NCBI GenBank assembly: GCA_023229845.1
Contig: JALNYK010000028.1
Coordinates: 1 to 40,225 of the forward strand
DNA length: 40,225 nucleotides
Source: Gallionella sp.
Lineage (GTDB): Bacteria > Pseudomonadota > Gammaproteobacteria > Burkholderiales > Gallionellaceae
Direction: 5' to 3'
The number at the start of each line of letters is the position of its first letter. The first letter of the stretch is position 1. The notes beneath the pieces were generated by a model. It saw only the letters and a list, made by a program, of their open reading frames with translations. It had not been told where the DNA came from and ran no database searches. Below, in pieces: positions 33,559 through 40,225 of the stretch. The translations under genes and the position numbers were made by a program.

Positions 33559-33777
33559 CTATTTCGCGCGGAACACAATGCGCGCCTTGCTCAAATCGTA
33601 CGGGGTCAGTTCGACCGTTACCTTGTCGCCCGGCAGAATGCGTATATAGTGCATACGCATTTTCCCGGAAATATGACCCAACACCACATGACCATTTTCC
33701 AGCTTGATCCGGAACGTCGCATTCGGCAACGACTCCTCGACCTCACCCTGCATCTGAATCACATCTTCTTTAGCCAT
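33559..33777 (-). CDS. infA: Translation initiation factor IF-1
   Basis: 72 residues, the exact family length, starting MAKEDVIQMQGEVEESLPNA and ending KARIVFRAK, with the S1/OB-fold core GHISGKMRMHYIRILPGDKV. IF-1 binds the ribosomal A site at initiation. The reading frame extends to 33813 inside secY, but the ATG at 33777 matches the conserved start. Its place between secY and rpmJ is characteristic of betaproteobacteria. Confidence 0.97.
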   Translation of the reverse strand: MAKEDVIQMQGEVEESLPNATFRIKLENGHVVLGHISGKMRMHYIRILPGDKVTVELTPYDLSKARIVFRAK

Positions 33778-33796
33778 CTTGAATCTTCTTGAGGCA

Positions 33797-35113
33797 TTAA
33801 CGCGCCAAGCCACCCTTGAAATTGGCCTTTTTCAGCAAGTTCTCGTACTGATGAGTCATCAGGTAAGATTGAACTTGCGCCATAAAATCCATGGTCACCA
33901 CAACCAGAATCAACAGCGAGGTGCCACCGAAGTAGAACGGAACATTCCACTTCACCACCAGAAATTCCGGCAGCAAACAGACCAGCGTAATGTACACCGC
34001 ACCGACCATGGTCAACCGCAGCATGATCTTTTCGACATAACGTGCAGTCTGATCGCCGGGCCGGATTCCCGGTAAAAACGCACCACTCTTCTTCAAATTA
34101 TCTGCCGTCTCTTTCGGGCTGAATACCAGCGCCGTATAGAAGAAACAGAAGAACACGATCGCTGCTGCGTAAACCAGAACATAAATCGGCTGCCCTGGAG
34201 ACAACATGTCACTGACATCCTTCAACCAGGTCATCCCCTGACCGCTACCGAACCAGCCTGCGATCGTCGCCGGGAACAGGATGATGCTGGAAGCGAAGAT
34301 CGGCGGAATCACGCCAGCCATGTTCAACTTCAACGGCAGGTGCGAACTCTGGCCGGCATACACCTTGTTTCCAACTTGGCGCTTGGCATAATTCACCAAT
34401 ATCTTGCGCTGACCACGCTCCACAAACACAACCAGAGCGGTCACTGCAATTGCACCGAAGAACAGCAACAGCACCAGCGGTATCGAAAACGCTCCGGTGC
34501 GCGCCAATTCCAACGTGCTACCGATCGCACTCGGCAATCCCGCAGCAATACCCGCGAAGATGATCAGCGAGATACCGTTGCCCAGTCCGCGCTCGGTGAT
34601 CTGCTCACCCAGCCACATCAGGAACATCGTCCCGGTCACCAGCGTAATCACCGATGTCAACTGAAACATCGCACCCGGATTTGGCACCAGTCCCGGCTGT
34701 GCCTGCAGCGCCACCGAAATACCGAAGGCCTGGAACAATGCCAGCACCAAGGTGCCATAACGGGTGTACTGGGTAATCTTGCGACGCCCGGCTTCGCCTT
34801 CTTTCTTTAACTGCTCAAGATGCGGCACCGCTATTGAAGCCAGCTGCATAATGATCGACGCCGAGATGTACGGCATGATGCCCAGCGCAAAGATCGTGAA
34901 TCGCTCAAGTGCACCACCCGAAAACATGTTGAACATGCCCAGGATGCCATCCTTCTGCGACTTGAACAGCTCGGCCAATACAGTCGGATCGATACCCGGA
35001 ACAGGGATATGCGCACCGATGCGGAATACGACCAAAGCGCCCAGCAAGAACCAGAGACGCCGACCGAGATCGCCGTACTTGCCCTTGATTGCCCCGTTAG
35101 CGACAGTATTCAC
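33797..35113 (-). CDS. secY: Protein translocase subunit SecY
   Basis: 438 residues with ten membrane helices. SecY forms the channel of the SecYEG translocon in the inner membrane. Conserved segments are visible: RIGAHIPVPGIDPTVL in the first periplasmic region, ITERGLGNGISLIIFAGI, and GIRPGDQTARYVEKIMLRLT in the cytoplasmic loop that contacts ribosomes and SecA. The start is GTG at 35113, with AAGG about 8 bases upstream and the normal family N-terminal length. Confidence 0.97.
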   Translation of the reverse strand: MNTVANGAIKGKYGDLGRRLWFLLGALVVFRIGAHIPVPGIDPTVLAELFKSQKDGILGMFNMFSGGALERFTIFALGIMPYISASIIMQLASIAVPHLEQLKKEGEAGRRKITQYTRYGTLVLALFQAFGISVALQAQPGLVPNPGAMFQLTSVITLVTGTMFLMWLGEQITERGLGNGISLIIFAGIAAGLPSAIGSTLELARTGAFSIPLVLLLFFGAIAVTALVVFVERGQRKILVNYAKRQVGNKVYAGQSSHLPLKLNMAGVIPPIFASSIILFPATIAGWFGSGQGMTWLKDVSDMLSPGQPIYVLVYAAAIVFFCFFYTALVFSPKETADNLKKSGAFLPGIRPGDQTARYVEKIMLRLTMVGAVYITLVCLLPEFLVVKWNVPFYFGGTSLLILVVVTMDFMAQVQSYLMTHQYENLLKKANFKGGLAR

Positions 35114-35122
35114 GCACTAACC

Positions 35123-35557
35123 TTACTCAGCGAAGCTGCCGCCGGCAGCTTCGACTGCTGCTCGCGCACCCTTGGTTGCGAGCAAACCTTGCAGCTTAAC
35201 GGCACGAGTCAATTCACCGCACAGAATCACTTTAGCCGACAGCGCATTCGCATGCACCACACCAGCCTGCTTCAACGCCAGCAGATCGATGCTGTCGACG
35301 GGCATATTCTGCAGATCGGACAATCGTACTTGAGCGGTGTCGTTACGAGTCATCGAAACGAAACCACGCTTCGGCAGACGGCGCTGCAAAGGCATCTGAC
35401 CGCCTTCGAAACCGACCTTGTGGAAACCGCCGGCGCGGGACTTCTGACCCTTGTGGCCGCGACCGCAGGTCTTGCCCAGACCGGAGCCAATGCCGCGACC
35501 GACGCGACGCTTGGAGTGCTTAGCGCCTTGCGCTGGTTGAATGTTATTGAGTTGCAT
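35123..35557 (-). CDS. rplO: 50S ribosomal protein L15
   Basis: 144 residues starting MQLNNIQPAQGAKHSKRRVG, with the Gly/Arg/Lys-rich extension GRGIGSGLGKTCGRGHKGQK that enters the rRNA core. The frame can be read from 35572, but the ATG at 35557 gives the family N-terminus and lies 2 bases after the rpmD stop. The secY start follows the stop by 9 bases. Confidence 0.97.
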   Translation of the reverse strand: MQLNNIQPAQGAKHSKRRVGRGIGSGLGKTCGRGHKGQKSRAGGFHKVGFEGGQMPLQRRLPKRGFVSMTRNDTAQVRLSDLQNMPVDSIDLLALKQAGVVHANALSAKVILCGELTRAVKLQGLLATKGARAAVEAAGGSFAE

Positions 35558-35559
35558 CT

Positions 35560-35745
35560 TTATGCCTCGCACTTGACCAGGTAGAACACCTTGTTAATCA
35601 TGCCGCGCACGCAAGGAGTGTCCTCCAGTTGCACGGTGTGGTTGATACGACGCAGGCCCAACCCACGGATCGTGTCGCGATGAGACTGCTTGGTACCGAT
35701 CAGGCTTTTGACCTGAGTCACTTTGATCGTTTTGGCTTGTGTCAT
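35560..35745 (-). CDS. rpmD: 50S ribosomal protein L30
   Basis: 61 residues with the L30 core VTQVKSLIGTKQSHRDTIRG and LGLRRINHTVQLEDTPCVRG, ending KVFYLVKCEA. It lies 3 bases after rpsE and 2 bases before rplO, as in a standard spc operon. Confidence 0.97.
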   Translation of the reverse strand: MTQAKTIKVTQVKSLIGTKQSHRDTIRGLGLRRINHTVQLEDTPCVRGMINKVFYLVKCEA

Positions 35746-35748
35746 GTT

Positions 35749-36270
35749 TTACCCCAGAATCTCATCAACGCTCTTGCCGCGCTTCGCAGCGATCTCGGAC
35801 GGAGAATTCAGCGCCTTCAGGCCGTTCAACGTAGCGCGAACCACGTTGTAAGGATTGCTGGAGCCGATACACTTCGCCAGCACGTCCTTCACACCGACCG
35901 CTTCGAACACGGCGCGCATTGCACCACCGGCGATAATGCCCGTACCTTCGGAAGCCGGCTGCATCAGCACCTTCGCTGCGCCATGCTTGCCGACGACAGT
36001 GTGATGCAGCGTGCCGTTCTTCAGGCTCACCTTGGCCATATTGCGACGCGCTTCGTCCATGGCCTTTTGCACTGCAACCGGCACTTCCTTGGACTTACCC
36101 TTGCCCATTGCTACGCGACCATCTCCATCGCCAACTACGGTCAGCGCTGCGAAACCCATGATGCGACCACCCTTGACCACCTTGGTGACACGATTCACGG
36201 AGATCATTTTTTCGATCATGCCGTCATCGCGCGCTTCCTGTTGCTGCATTTTTCCTTGCGGCTTAGCCAT
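35749..36270 (-). CDS. rpsE: 30S ribosomal protein S5
   Basis: 173 residues from ATG 36270; a GTG immediately before it (36273) could also serve, since TTGGAG is upstream of both. S5 features are VNRVTKVVKGGRIMGFAAL, the double-stranded RNA-binding fold, and the C-terminal VKDVLAKCIGSSNPYNVVRA. S5 affects decoding fidelity. Confidence 0.96.
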   Translation of the reverse strand: MAKPQGKMQQQEARDDGMIEKMISVNRVTKVVKGGRIMGFAALTVVGDGDGRVAMGKGKSKEVPVAVQKAMDEARRNMAKVSLKNGTLHHTVVGKHGAAKVLMQPASEGTGIIAGGAMRAVFEAVGVKDVLAKCIGSSNPYNVVRATLNGLKALNSPSEIAAKRGKSVDEILG

Positions 36271-36283
36271 CACTCAACTCCAA

Positions 36284-36640
36284 TTAGAACTGCAGACCGT
36301 GCTCGCGCGCTGCATCAGCCAGCGCCTTGACACGACCATGATATCGATTGCCGGAACGATCGAATGCGACCTGGGTGACGCCTGCGCTCTTCGCCTTCTC
36401 GGCGATGCGTTGGCCGACCACCGCGGCGGCAGCCTTGTTGCCACCATTCGCCAGATCCTTGCGAACGTCGGCTTCCAGAGTGGAAGCACTTGCCAGCACC
36501 TTGCTGCCGCAAGCGGAAATAACCTGGGCATAAATATGCAGATTGGTGCGATGAATGGCCAGACGTACTGTTTTCTTTTCAGCGATACGTGCACGGGTTT
36601 TGCGTGCCCTGCGCTGACGCGACTCTTTCTTGTTCAACAT
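36284..36640 (-). CDS. rplR: 50S ribosomal protein L18
   Basis: 118 residues. It has a basic N-terminus (MLNKKESRQRRARKTRAR), then RLAIHRTNLHIYAQVI and the C-terminal signature VAFDRSGNRYHGRVKALADA. L18 binds 5S rRNA together with L5. It is located between rplF and rpsE. Confidence 0.97.
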   Translation of the reverse strand: MLNKKESRQRRARKTRARIAEKKTVRLAIHRTNLHIYAQVISACGSKVLASASTLEADVRKDLANGGNKAAAAVVGQRIAEKAKSAGVTQVAFDRSGNRYHGRVKALADAAREHGLQF

Positions 36641-36651
36641 ATCCGCCTCAA

Positions 36652-37185
36652 TTATTTCTTCTTGGTTTCTTTCAGAACCACCACTTCGTCGCTATAACGC
36701 ACGCCCTTGCCCTTGTACGGCTCTGGCTCACGGAAAGCACGAATCTCGGCGGCAACCTGACCGACGCGCTGCTTGTCGGCGCCCTTCAGCACAACCTCGG
36801 TCTGCGTCGGCGTCTCGACCTTGATGCCAGCCGGCATCTTGTAGACAACCGGATGAGAAAAGCCCAGCGTCAGGTTGAGCGCATCGCCGGCAGCCTGGGC
36901 ACGATAACCCACACCAACCAGGGTCAGCTTACGCTCAAAACCCTTGCTCACGCCTTCGACCATATTGGCCAACAACGCACGGACCGTACCCGACATCGCA
37001 ACAGCGTGCTTGGAATCGTTTTCCGCCTTGCACAGCAGGCTGTCGCCCTCGCGCACTACGCTCACGTCCGCAGACAAAGGCTGCTTCAGGGTGCCCATCG
37101 GGCCCTTGATCGAGATCTCGTTTGCAGACACTGCGACTTCAACACCAGCCGGCACTGCTACAGGTTTCTTGGCAACTCTAGACAT
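36652..37185 (-). CDS. rplF: 50S ribosomal protein L6
   Basis: 177 residues starting MSRVAKKPVAVPAGVEVAVS, with two similar alpha/beta domains and the C-terminal signature EPEPYKGKGVRYSDEVVVLK. L6 sits by the factor-binding region of the 50S subunit. It is located between rpsH and rplR. Confidence 0.97.
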   Translation of the reverse strand: MSRVAKKPVAVPAGVEVAVSANEISIKGPMGTLKQPLSADVSVVREGDSLLCKAENDSKHAVAMSGTVRALLANMVEGVSKGFERKLTLVGVGYRAQAAGDALNLTLGFSHPVVYKMPAGIKVETPTQTEVVLKGADKQRVGQVAAEIRAFREPEPYKGKGVRYSDEVVVLKETKKK

Positions 37186-37196
37186 GCTTTACCTCG

Positions 37197-37595
37197 CTAC
37201 GCGACTACGCAGAGGACTTCGCCGCCAATACCATTGGCGCGGGCCTTGCGATCGGTCATCAAACCCTTGGATGTCGAAACGATGGCGATACCCAGCCCGT
37301 TCATCACCTTCGGAATATCACTGGATCCCTTGTAGATACGCAGACCTGGACGGCTCACGCGCTGGATCTTCTCGATTACCGGACGGCCGCTGTAATATTT
37401 CAGGCCGATCTCGAGAGTCGCCTTGCCACCTTCGGCGGAGACGACGCTGTAACCGTCGATATAACCTTCTTCTTTCAATACCTCGGCTATCGCCACCTTC
37501 AACTTCGAAGAAGGCATTGCGACCGTGGCTTTTTCCGCAAGCTGCGCATTGCGTACGCGCGTCAGCATATCGGAGATTGGATCACTCATACTCAT
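37197..37595 (-). CDS. rpsH: 30S ribosomal protein S8
   Basis: 132 residues with SDPISDMLTRVRNAQLAEK at the start and the C-terminal 16S-binding signature STSKGLMTDRKARANGIGGE. In E. coli, S8 represses the spc operon by binding its mRNA around rplX-rplE; I did not identify that site here. The first of two in-frame ATGs (37595) is preferred because GGAG lies 8 bases upstream of it. Confidence 0.97.
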   Translation of the reverse strand: MSMSDPISDMLTRVRNAQLAEKATVAMPSSKLKVAIAEVLKEEGYIDGYSVVSAEGGKATLEIGLKYYSGRPVIEKIQRVSRPGLRIYKGSSDIPKVMNGLGIAIVSTSKGLMTDRKARANGIGGEVLCVVA

Positions 37596-37605
37596 TTAAT
37601 AGCTC

Positions 37606-37911
37606 CTACCAGCTTGCCTTAACAACACCGGGAATCTCACCGCGCATCGCAAATTCACGAACCTTGATACGCCCCAAACCGAACTTCCTGAAAGTGCCGC
37701 GTGGACGTCCCGTCAGTGCGCAACGATTACGCAAACGAACCGGGCTTGAATCACGAGGCAACGCCTGAAACTTCAGGCGCGCAGCAGCACGCTCCTCATC
37801 ACTCAGACTCATGTTGGAAATCGCTGCCAGCAACTCGGCACGCTTTGCCGCAAACTTCTTTACGGTTTCGCGACGCTTCTGCTCACGGTTAATCACTGCC
37901 ATCTTAGCCAT
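37606..37911 (-). CDS. rpsN: 30S ribosomal protein S14 (zinc-free form)
   Basis: 101 residues, the longer C-minus form with no zinc cysteine pairs (a single Cys in RLRNRCALTGRPRG). It ends KVREFAMRGEIPGVVKASW, diagnostic for S14. It is located between rplE and rpsH. Confidence 0.97.
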   Translation of the reverse strand: MAKMAVINREQKRRETVKKFAAKRAELLAAISNMSLSDEERAAARLKFQALPRDSSPVRLRNRCALTGRPRGTFRKFGLGRIKVREFAMRGEIPGVVKASW

Positions 37912-37921
37912 TAGTATTCCC

Positions 37922-38461
37922 TCATTTCTTTAATGGGAGTTTGAAAGCCACCAGAAGCGCTCTAGCTTCCTCATCAGTCTTTGCCGAAGTGGTGATGGTG
38001 ATATTCATCCCACGCAACGCATCAACCTTTTCGTATTCGATTTCCGGAAAAATGATTTGTTCTTTGACGCCCATGTTGTAATTACCACGACCGTCGAAGG
38101 ACTTACCGGAAATACCGCGAAAATCGCGGATACGCGGAATCGCCACGGAAATCAGACGATCAAGGAATTCATACATACGCTCTTTGCGCAGCGTCACCTT
38201 GCAACCAACCGGATAACCCTCGCGAATCTTGAACCCAGCGATGGACTTCTTGGACAGCGTAACGACCGGCTTCTGGCCTGCGATCTTCTGCATATCGCCA
38301 ACCGCGAACTCCATCACCTTCTTGTCAGCAACCGCCTCACCCACACCCATATTCAGCGTGATTTTTTCGATGCGCGGCACTTCCATGACAGACTTATAAC
38401 CAAACTGCGTCATCAGGTCCTTGGTGACCTTGTCCTTGTAAAATTCATACAAACGAGCCAT
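37922..38461 (-). CDS. rplE: 50S ribosomal protein L5
   Basis: 179 residues with the conserved VPRIEKITLNMGVGEAVADK near the start, then IAGQKPVVTLSKKSIAGFKIREG (two parts: GQKPVVTLSKKS and GFKIREGYPVG) and INITITTSAKTDEEARALL at the end. L5 binds 5S rRNA and contacts the P-site tRNA. It lies 10 bases after rplX. Confidence 0.97.
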   Translation of the reverse strand: MARLYEFYKDKVTKDLMTQFGYKSVMEVPRIEKITLNMGVGEAVADKKVMEFAVGDMQKIAGQKPVVTLSKKSIAGFKIREGYPVGCKVTLRKERMYEFLDRLISVAIPRIRDFRGISGKSFDGRGNYNMGVKEQIIFPEIEYEKVDALRGMNITITTSAKTDEEARALLVAFKLPLKK

Positions 38462-38471
38462 GCCTTACCCC

Positions 38472-38786
38472 TTAAGCGTCAATCATTTCGCCACTGGACT
38501 TGAACACGCGCACCTTGCGCCCGTCCTCCAGCGTTTTGATCCCAACTCGATCGCCTTTTTTGGCAGCAGCGTTATAAACCGCTACATTCGAGATGTGAAT
38601 CGGCAGCTCTTTTTCCACGATACCACCACTCAAACCCTTCACCGGATTCGGCTTCTGGTGCTTCTTGACCTTATTGACACCACCCACCAACAAGTACTCG
38701 CCCAGCACTTGCTGAACACTGCCGCGATTACCCTTGTCTTTGCCGGCGATGACAATAACATCATCATTCTTTTTGATCTTGCGCAT
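38472..38786 (-). CDS. rplX: 50S ribosomal protein L24
   Basis: 104 residues with an N-terminal KOW motif (MRKIKKNDDVIVIAGKDKGN, then RGSVQQVL) and the L24-typical VNKVKKHQKPNPVKGLSGG. L24 is an early assembly protein of the 50S subunit. It lies between rplN and rplE. Confidence 0.97.
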   Translation of the reverse strand: MRKIKKNDDVIVIAGKDKGNRGSVQQVLGEYLLVGGVNKVKKHQKPNPVKGLSGGIVEKELPIHISNVAVYNAAAKKGDRVGIKTLEDGRKVRVFKSSGEMIDA

Positions 38787-38814
38787 GATTTTCCTCGACT
38801 CGATCCGTTATCGC

Positions 38815-39183
38815 TTACAGCACTTCAGGCGCCAGCGAAACGATCTTCATGAACTTCTCGGTACGCAACTCGCGCGTCACCGGCCCGAAGATACGCGTAC
38901 CGATTGGCTCCAACTTGGCGTTCAACAACACAGCAGCGTTACCGTCGAACTTAACCAAAGAACCATCGGTGCGACGCACGCCCTTGGCAGTGCGAACCAC
39001 CACAGCGTTGTACACTTCACCCTTCTTCACACGACCGCGCGGTGCCGCATCCCGAATGCTGACCTTGATAACATCACCAACGGAAGCATAACGACGCCTG
39101 GAACCACCCAGCACCTTGATGCACATCACAGAACGTGCGCCAGTGTTGTCGGCTACATCTAAAACAGACTGCATTTGTATCAT
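38815..39183 (-). CDS. rplN: 50S ribosomal protein L14
   Basis: 122 residues starting MIQMQSVLDVADNTGARSVM, with ARIFGPVTRELR (here GTRIFGPVTRELRTEKFMKI) and SLAPEVL at the end. L14 contacts 16S rRNA in an intersubunit bridge and is the target of the silencing factor RsfS. It is the first gene of the spc segment; a promoter and a hairpin-rich leader lie upstream. Confidence 0.97.
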   Translation of the reverse strand: MIQMQSVLDVADNTGARSVMCIKVLGGSRRRYASVGDVIKVSIRDAAPRGRVKKGEVYNAVVVRTAKGVRRTDGSLVKFDGNAAVLLNAKLEPIGTRIFGPVTRELRTEKFMKIVSLAPEVL

Positions 39184-39203
39184 TTTTTAATCTCCAACTT
39201 TTT

Positions 39204-39258
39204 CCGCCGCGGCGGCCAGTTTTGGAACCCGTTCGGGTTAGGTCGCCGCTAGCGGCGA
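39204..39258 (-). promoter_or_regulatory. spc operon leader with three consecutive GC-rich hairpins
   Basis: Between the spc promoter and rplN are three perfect inverted repeats: TCGCCGCTAGCGGCGA (39243-39258), a six-pair stem AACCCG/CGGGTT with a two-base loop (39226-39239), and CCGCCGCGGCGG (39204-39215). None is followed by a uridine tract. They may be a regulatory or stabilising leader; no ribosomal protein ligand can be named from sequence. Confidence 0.6.
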
Positions 39259-39274
39259 TGAAACGAAGCCGCGC

Positions 39275-39302
39275 ATTATATTCAAATTCAGGAAAGACGC
39301 AA
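39275..39302 (-). promoter_or_regulatory. Probable sigma-70 promoter of the spc operon
   Basis: On the minus strand TTGCGT (39302-39297), a 16-base spacer and a perfect TATAAT (39280-39275) lie in the 131-base gap between rpsQ and rplN. A start near 39268 would give a leader of about 85 bases. Confidence 0.78.
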
Positions 39303-39314
39303 GCGAAATTTCGA

Positions 39315-39581
39315 TTATGCCGCAATTGCCTTTTCTGCCAACCTGGCAACGCGCCAAGCCTTGGTCTTGGCCAAGGGACGGCACTCCTCGATTATCACTA
39401 CATCGCCCGCATGAAACTCATTTGCCTCATCGTGCGCGTGATATTTTTTGGAGACGCGAATGATCTTGCCCAACAACGGATGCTTGACCTTGCGCTCAAC
39501 CAGAACCGTCACAGTCTTGTCCATCTTGTCGCTAACCACGGTACCGGTCAGGGTACGCTTCAGTGTCTTTGCTTCGCTCAT
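39315..39581 (-). CDS. rpsQ: 30S ribosomal protein S17
   Basis: 88 residues with the S17 OB-fold signature LTGTVVSDKMDKTVTVLVER and the C-terminal GDVVIIEECRPLAKTKAWRV. It is the last gene of the S10 segment. Its ATG overlaps the rpmC stop by four bases (ATGA). Confidence 0.97.
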   Translation of the reverse strand: MSEAKTLKRTLTGTVVSDKMDKTVTVLVERKVKHPLLGKIIRVSKKYHAHDEANEFHAGDVVIIEECRPLAKTKAWRVARLAEKAIAA

Positions 39582-39772
39582 TTCTGCGCACCCTTCTCTT
39601 TCAATACAGTCTTCACGCGAGCAATATCGCGACGCACTTTGCGCAGCTCGCTGGTATTGGTCATCTGCTGCGTTGCAACCTGCATACGCAGACCAAATTG
39701 CGCCTTGGTCAAGGACAGCAACTCTTGTTGCAAATCTGCAGCAGACTTGATCTTCAGTTCACTAGCCTTCAT
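39578..39772 (-). CDS. rpmC: 50S ribosomal protein L29
   Basis: 64 residues starting MKASELKIKSAADLQQELL, with the L29 signature TSELRKVRRDIARVKTVLKE. It forms a two-helix hairpin near the tunnel exit that serves as a chaperone and SRP docking site with L23. The ATG at 39772 lies one base after the rplP stop; a longer in-frame reading to 39871 overlaps rplP and is rejected. Confidence 0.97.
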   Translation of the reverse strand: MKASELKIKSAADLQQELLSLTKAQFGLRMQVATQQMTNTSELRKVRRDIARVKTVLKEKGAQK

Positions 39773-39773
39773 G

Positions 39774-40190
39774 CTATTCACCCACCTGTCTAACAACGAA
39801 CGTAGTCGCGATTGGCAACTTTGCGGAAGCCAGCTTGAAAGCTTCGCGTGCCAGAGTCTCATCGACACCATCCATTTCGTACAACATCTTGCCCGGCTGG
39901 ATCTCGGCTACGTAGTACTCCGGATTGCCCTTACCGTTACCCATACGAACCTCGGCAGGCTTTTTGGAAATCGGCTTATCCGGGAAAATACGAATCCAGA
40001 TACGACCGCCACGTTTGATGTGACGAGTCATCGCACGACGCGCAGCCTCAATCTGGCGTGCAGTCAAACGACCGCGAGCAACCGCCTTCAAACCAAACTC
40101 ACCGAAACTCACCTTGTTGCCACGGGTGGCAACACCGGTATTGCGGCCCTTCTGTTCCTTGCGGTATTTCCTTCTAGCTGGCTGTAGCAT
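39774..40190 (-). CDS. rplP: 50S ribosomal protein L16
   Basis: 138 residues starting MLQPARRKYRKEQKGRN, with the L16 signature KRGGRIWIRIFPDKPISKKP and RMGNGKGNPEYYVAEIQPGK. L16 helps position A-site tRNA at the peptidyl transferase centre. It lies between rpsC and rpmC in the S10 operon. Confidence 0.97.
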   Translation of the reverse strand: MLQPARRKYRKEQKGRNTGVATRGNKVSFGEFGLKAVARGRLTARQIEAARRAMTRHIKRGGRIWIRIFPDKPISKKPAEVRMGNGKGNPEYYVAEIQPGKMLYEMDGVDETLAREAFKLASAKLPIATTFVVRQVGE

Positions 40191-40192
40191 GC

Positions 40193-40225
40193 TTAGCTCC
40201 CGACTTTCTTACTTTCTTTTCCGGT
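40193..40225 (-). CDS. rpsC: C-terminal end of 30S ribosomal protein S3 (partial)
   Basis: The minus strand from the window edge reads TGKESKKVGS then TAA, ending 2 bases before the rplP start. The short basic tail and the position immediately before rplP fit rpsC. With only ten residues visible, the call rests on gene order. Confidence 0.7.
   Translation of the reverse strand, partial: TGKESKKVGS

Overview
The window looks like a betaproteobacterial chromosome, most likely Nitrosomonadales or Gallionellaceae-like. This is inferred from protein style and gene order (perM-hda opposite purM-purN followed by DUF3108 genes; infA-rpmJ directly after secY with no adk or map). It was not tested by database search. 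The DNA is GC-rich and densely coded. I see no rRNA, tRNA, CRISPR array, prophage or intact insertion sequence, and no gene-free stretch reaches 300 bases. The largest gap, 4466-4722, holds a terminator-like hairpin and a gene remnant.

Layout. (1) 1-8932, minus strand: perM, hda, a HAD-IB phosphatase, a small glutaredoxin-like protein, an MscS channel with a cyclic-nucleotide-binding (CNB) domain, tamA and a partial tamB (outer-membrane assembly). (2) 9018-12403, plus strand: purM, purN and two tandem DUF3108 genes. (3) A hemerythrin-like protein (minus) and an RsmB-type rRNA methyltransferase (plus). (4) 14369-26899, minus strand: eight signalling genes in one direction. In transcription order they are CHASE2-TPR-Ser/Thr kinase, PP2C phosphatase, double-FHA protein, CHASE2-class III cyclase, class II cyclic-nucleotide phosphodiesterase, CNB-CNB-rhodanese, GAF-GspE-type ATPase and GAF-HD-GYP. 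(5) 27007-28208, minus: terC and a universal stress protein. (6) 28307-30354, minus: sucD and sucC. (7) 30530-40225, minus: the S10-spc-alpha ribosomal region from the end of rpsC to rplQ, with visible promoters for the spc and alpha segments and a strong terminator after rplQ.

The most interesting part is region 4. It encodes a complete write, erase and read set for protein phosphorylation (kinase, PP2C, FHA) and one for a cyclic nucleotide (cyclase, phosphodiesterase, CNB reader). The kinase and the cyclase share the same kind of periplasmic CHASE2 sensor. The segment ends in a GAF-controlled secretion or pilus-type ATPase, which has no secretion or pilus genes around it, and a c-di-GMP-type HD-GYP protein. 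My inference is that this is an integrated envelope-stimulus switch that may control a pilus or secretion motor.

Second, the mscS gene sits between an intact glutaredoxin-like gene and a second diverged copy of that gene's 3' end, which looks like the scar of an insertion or recombination.
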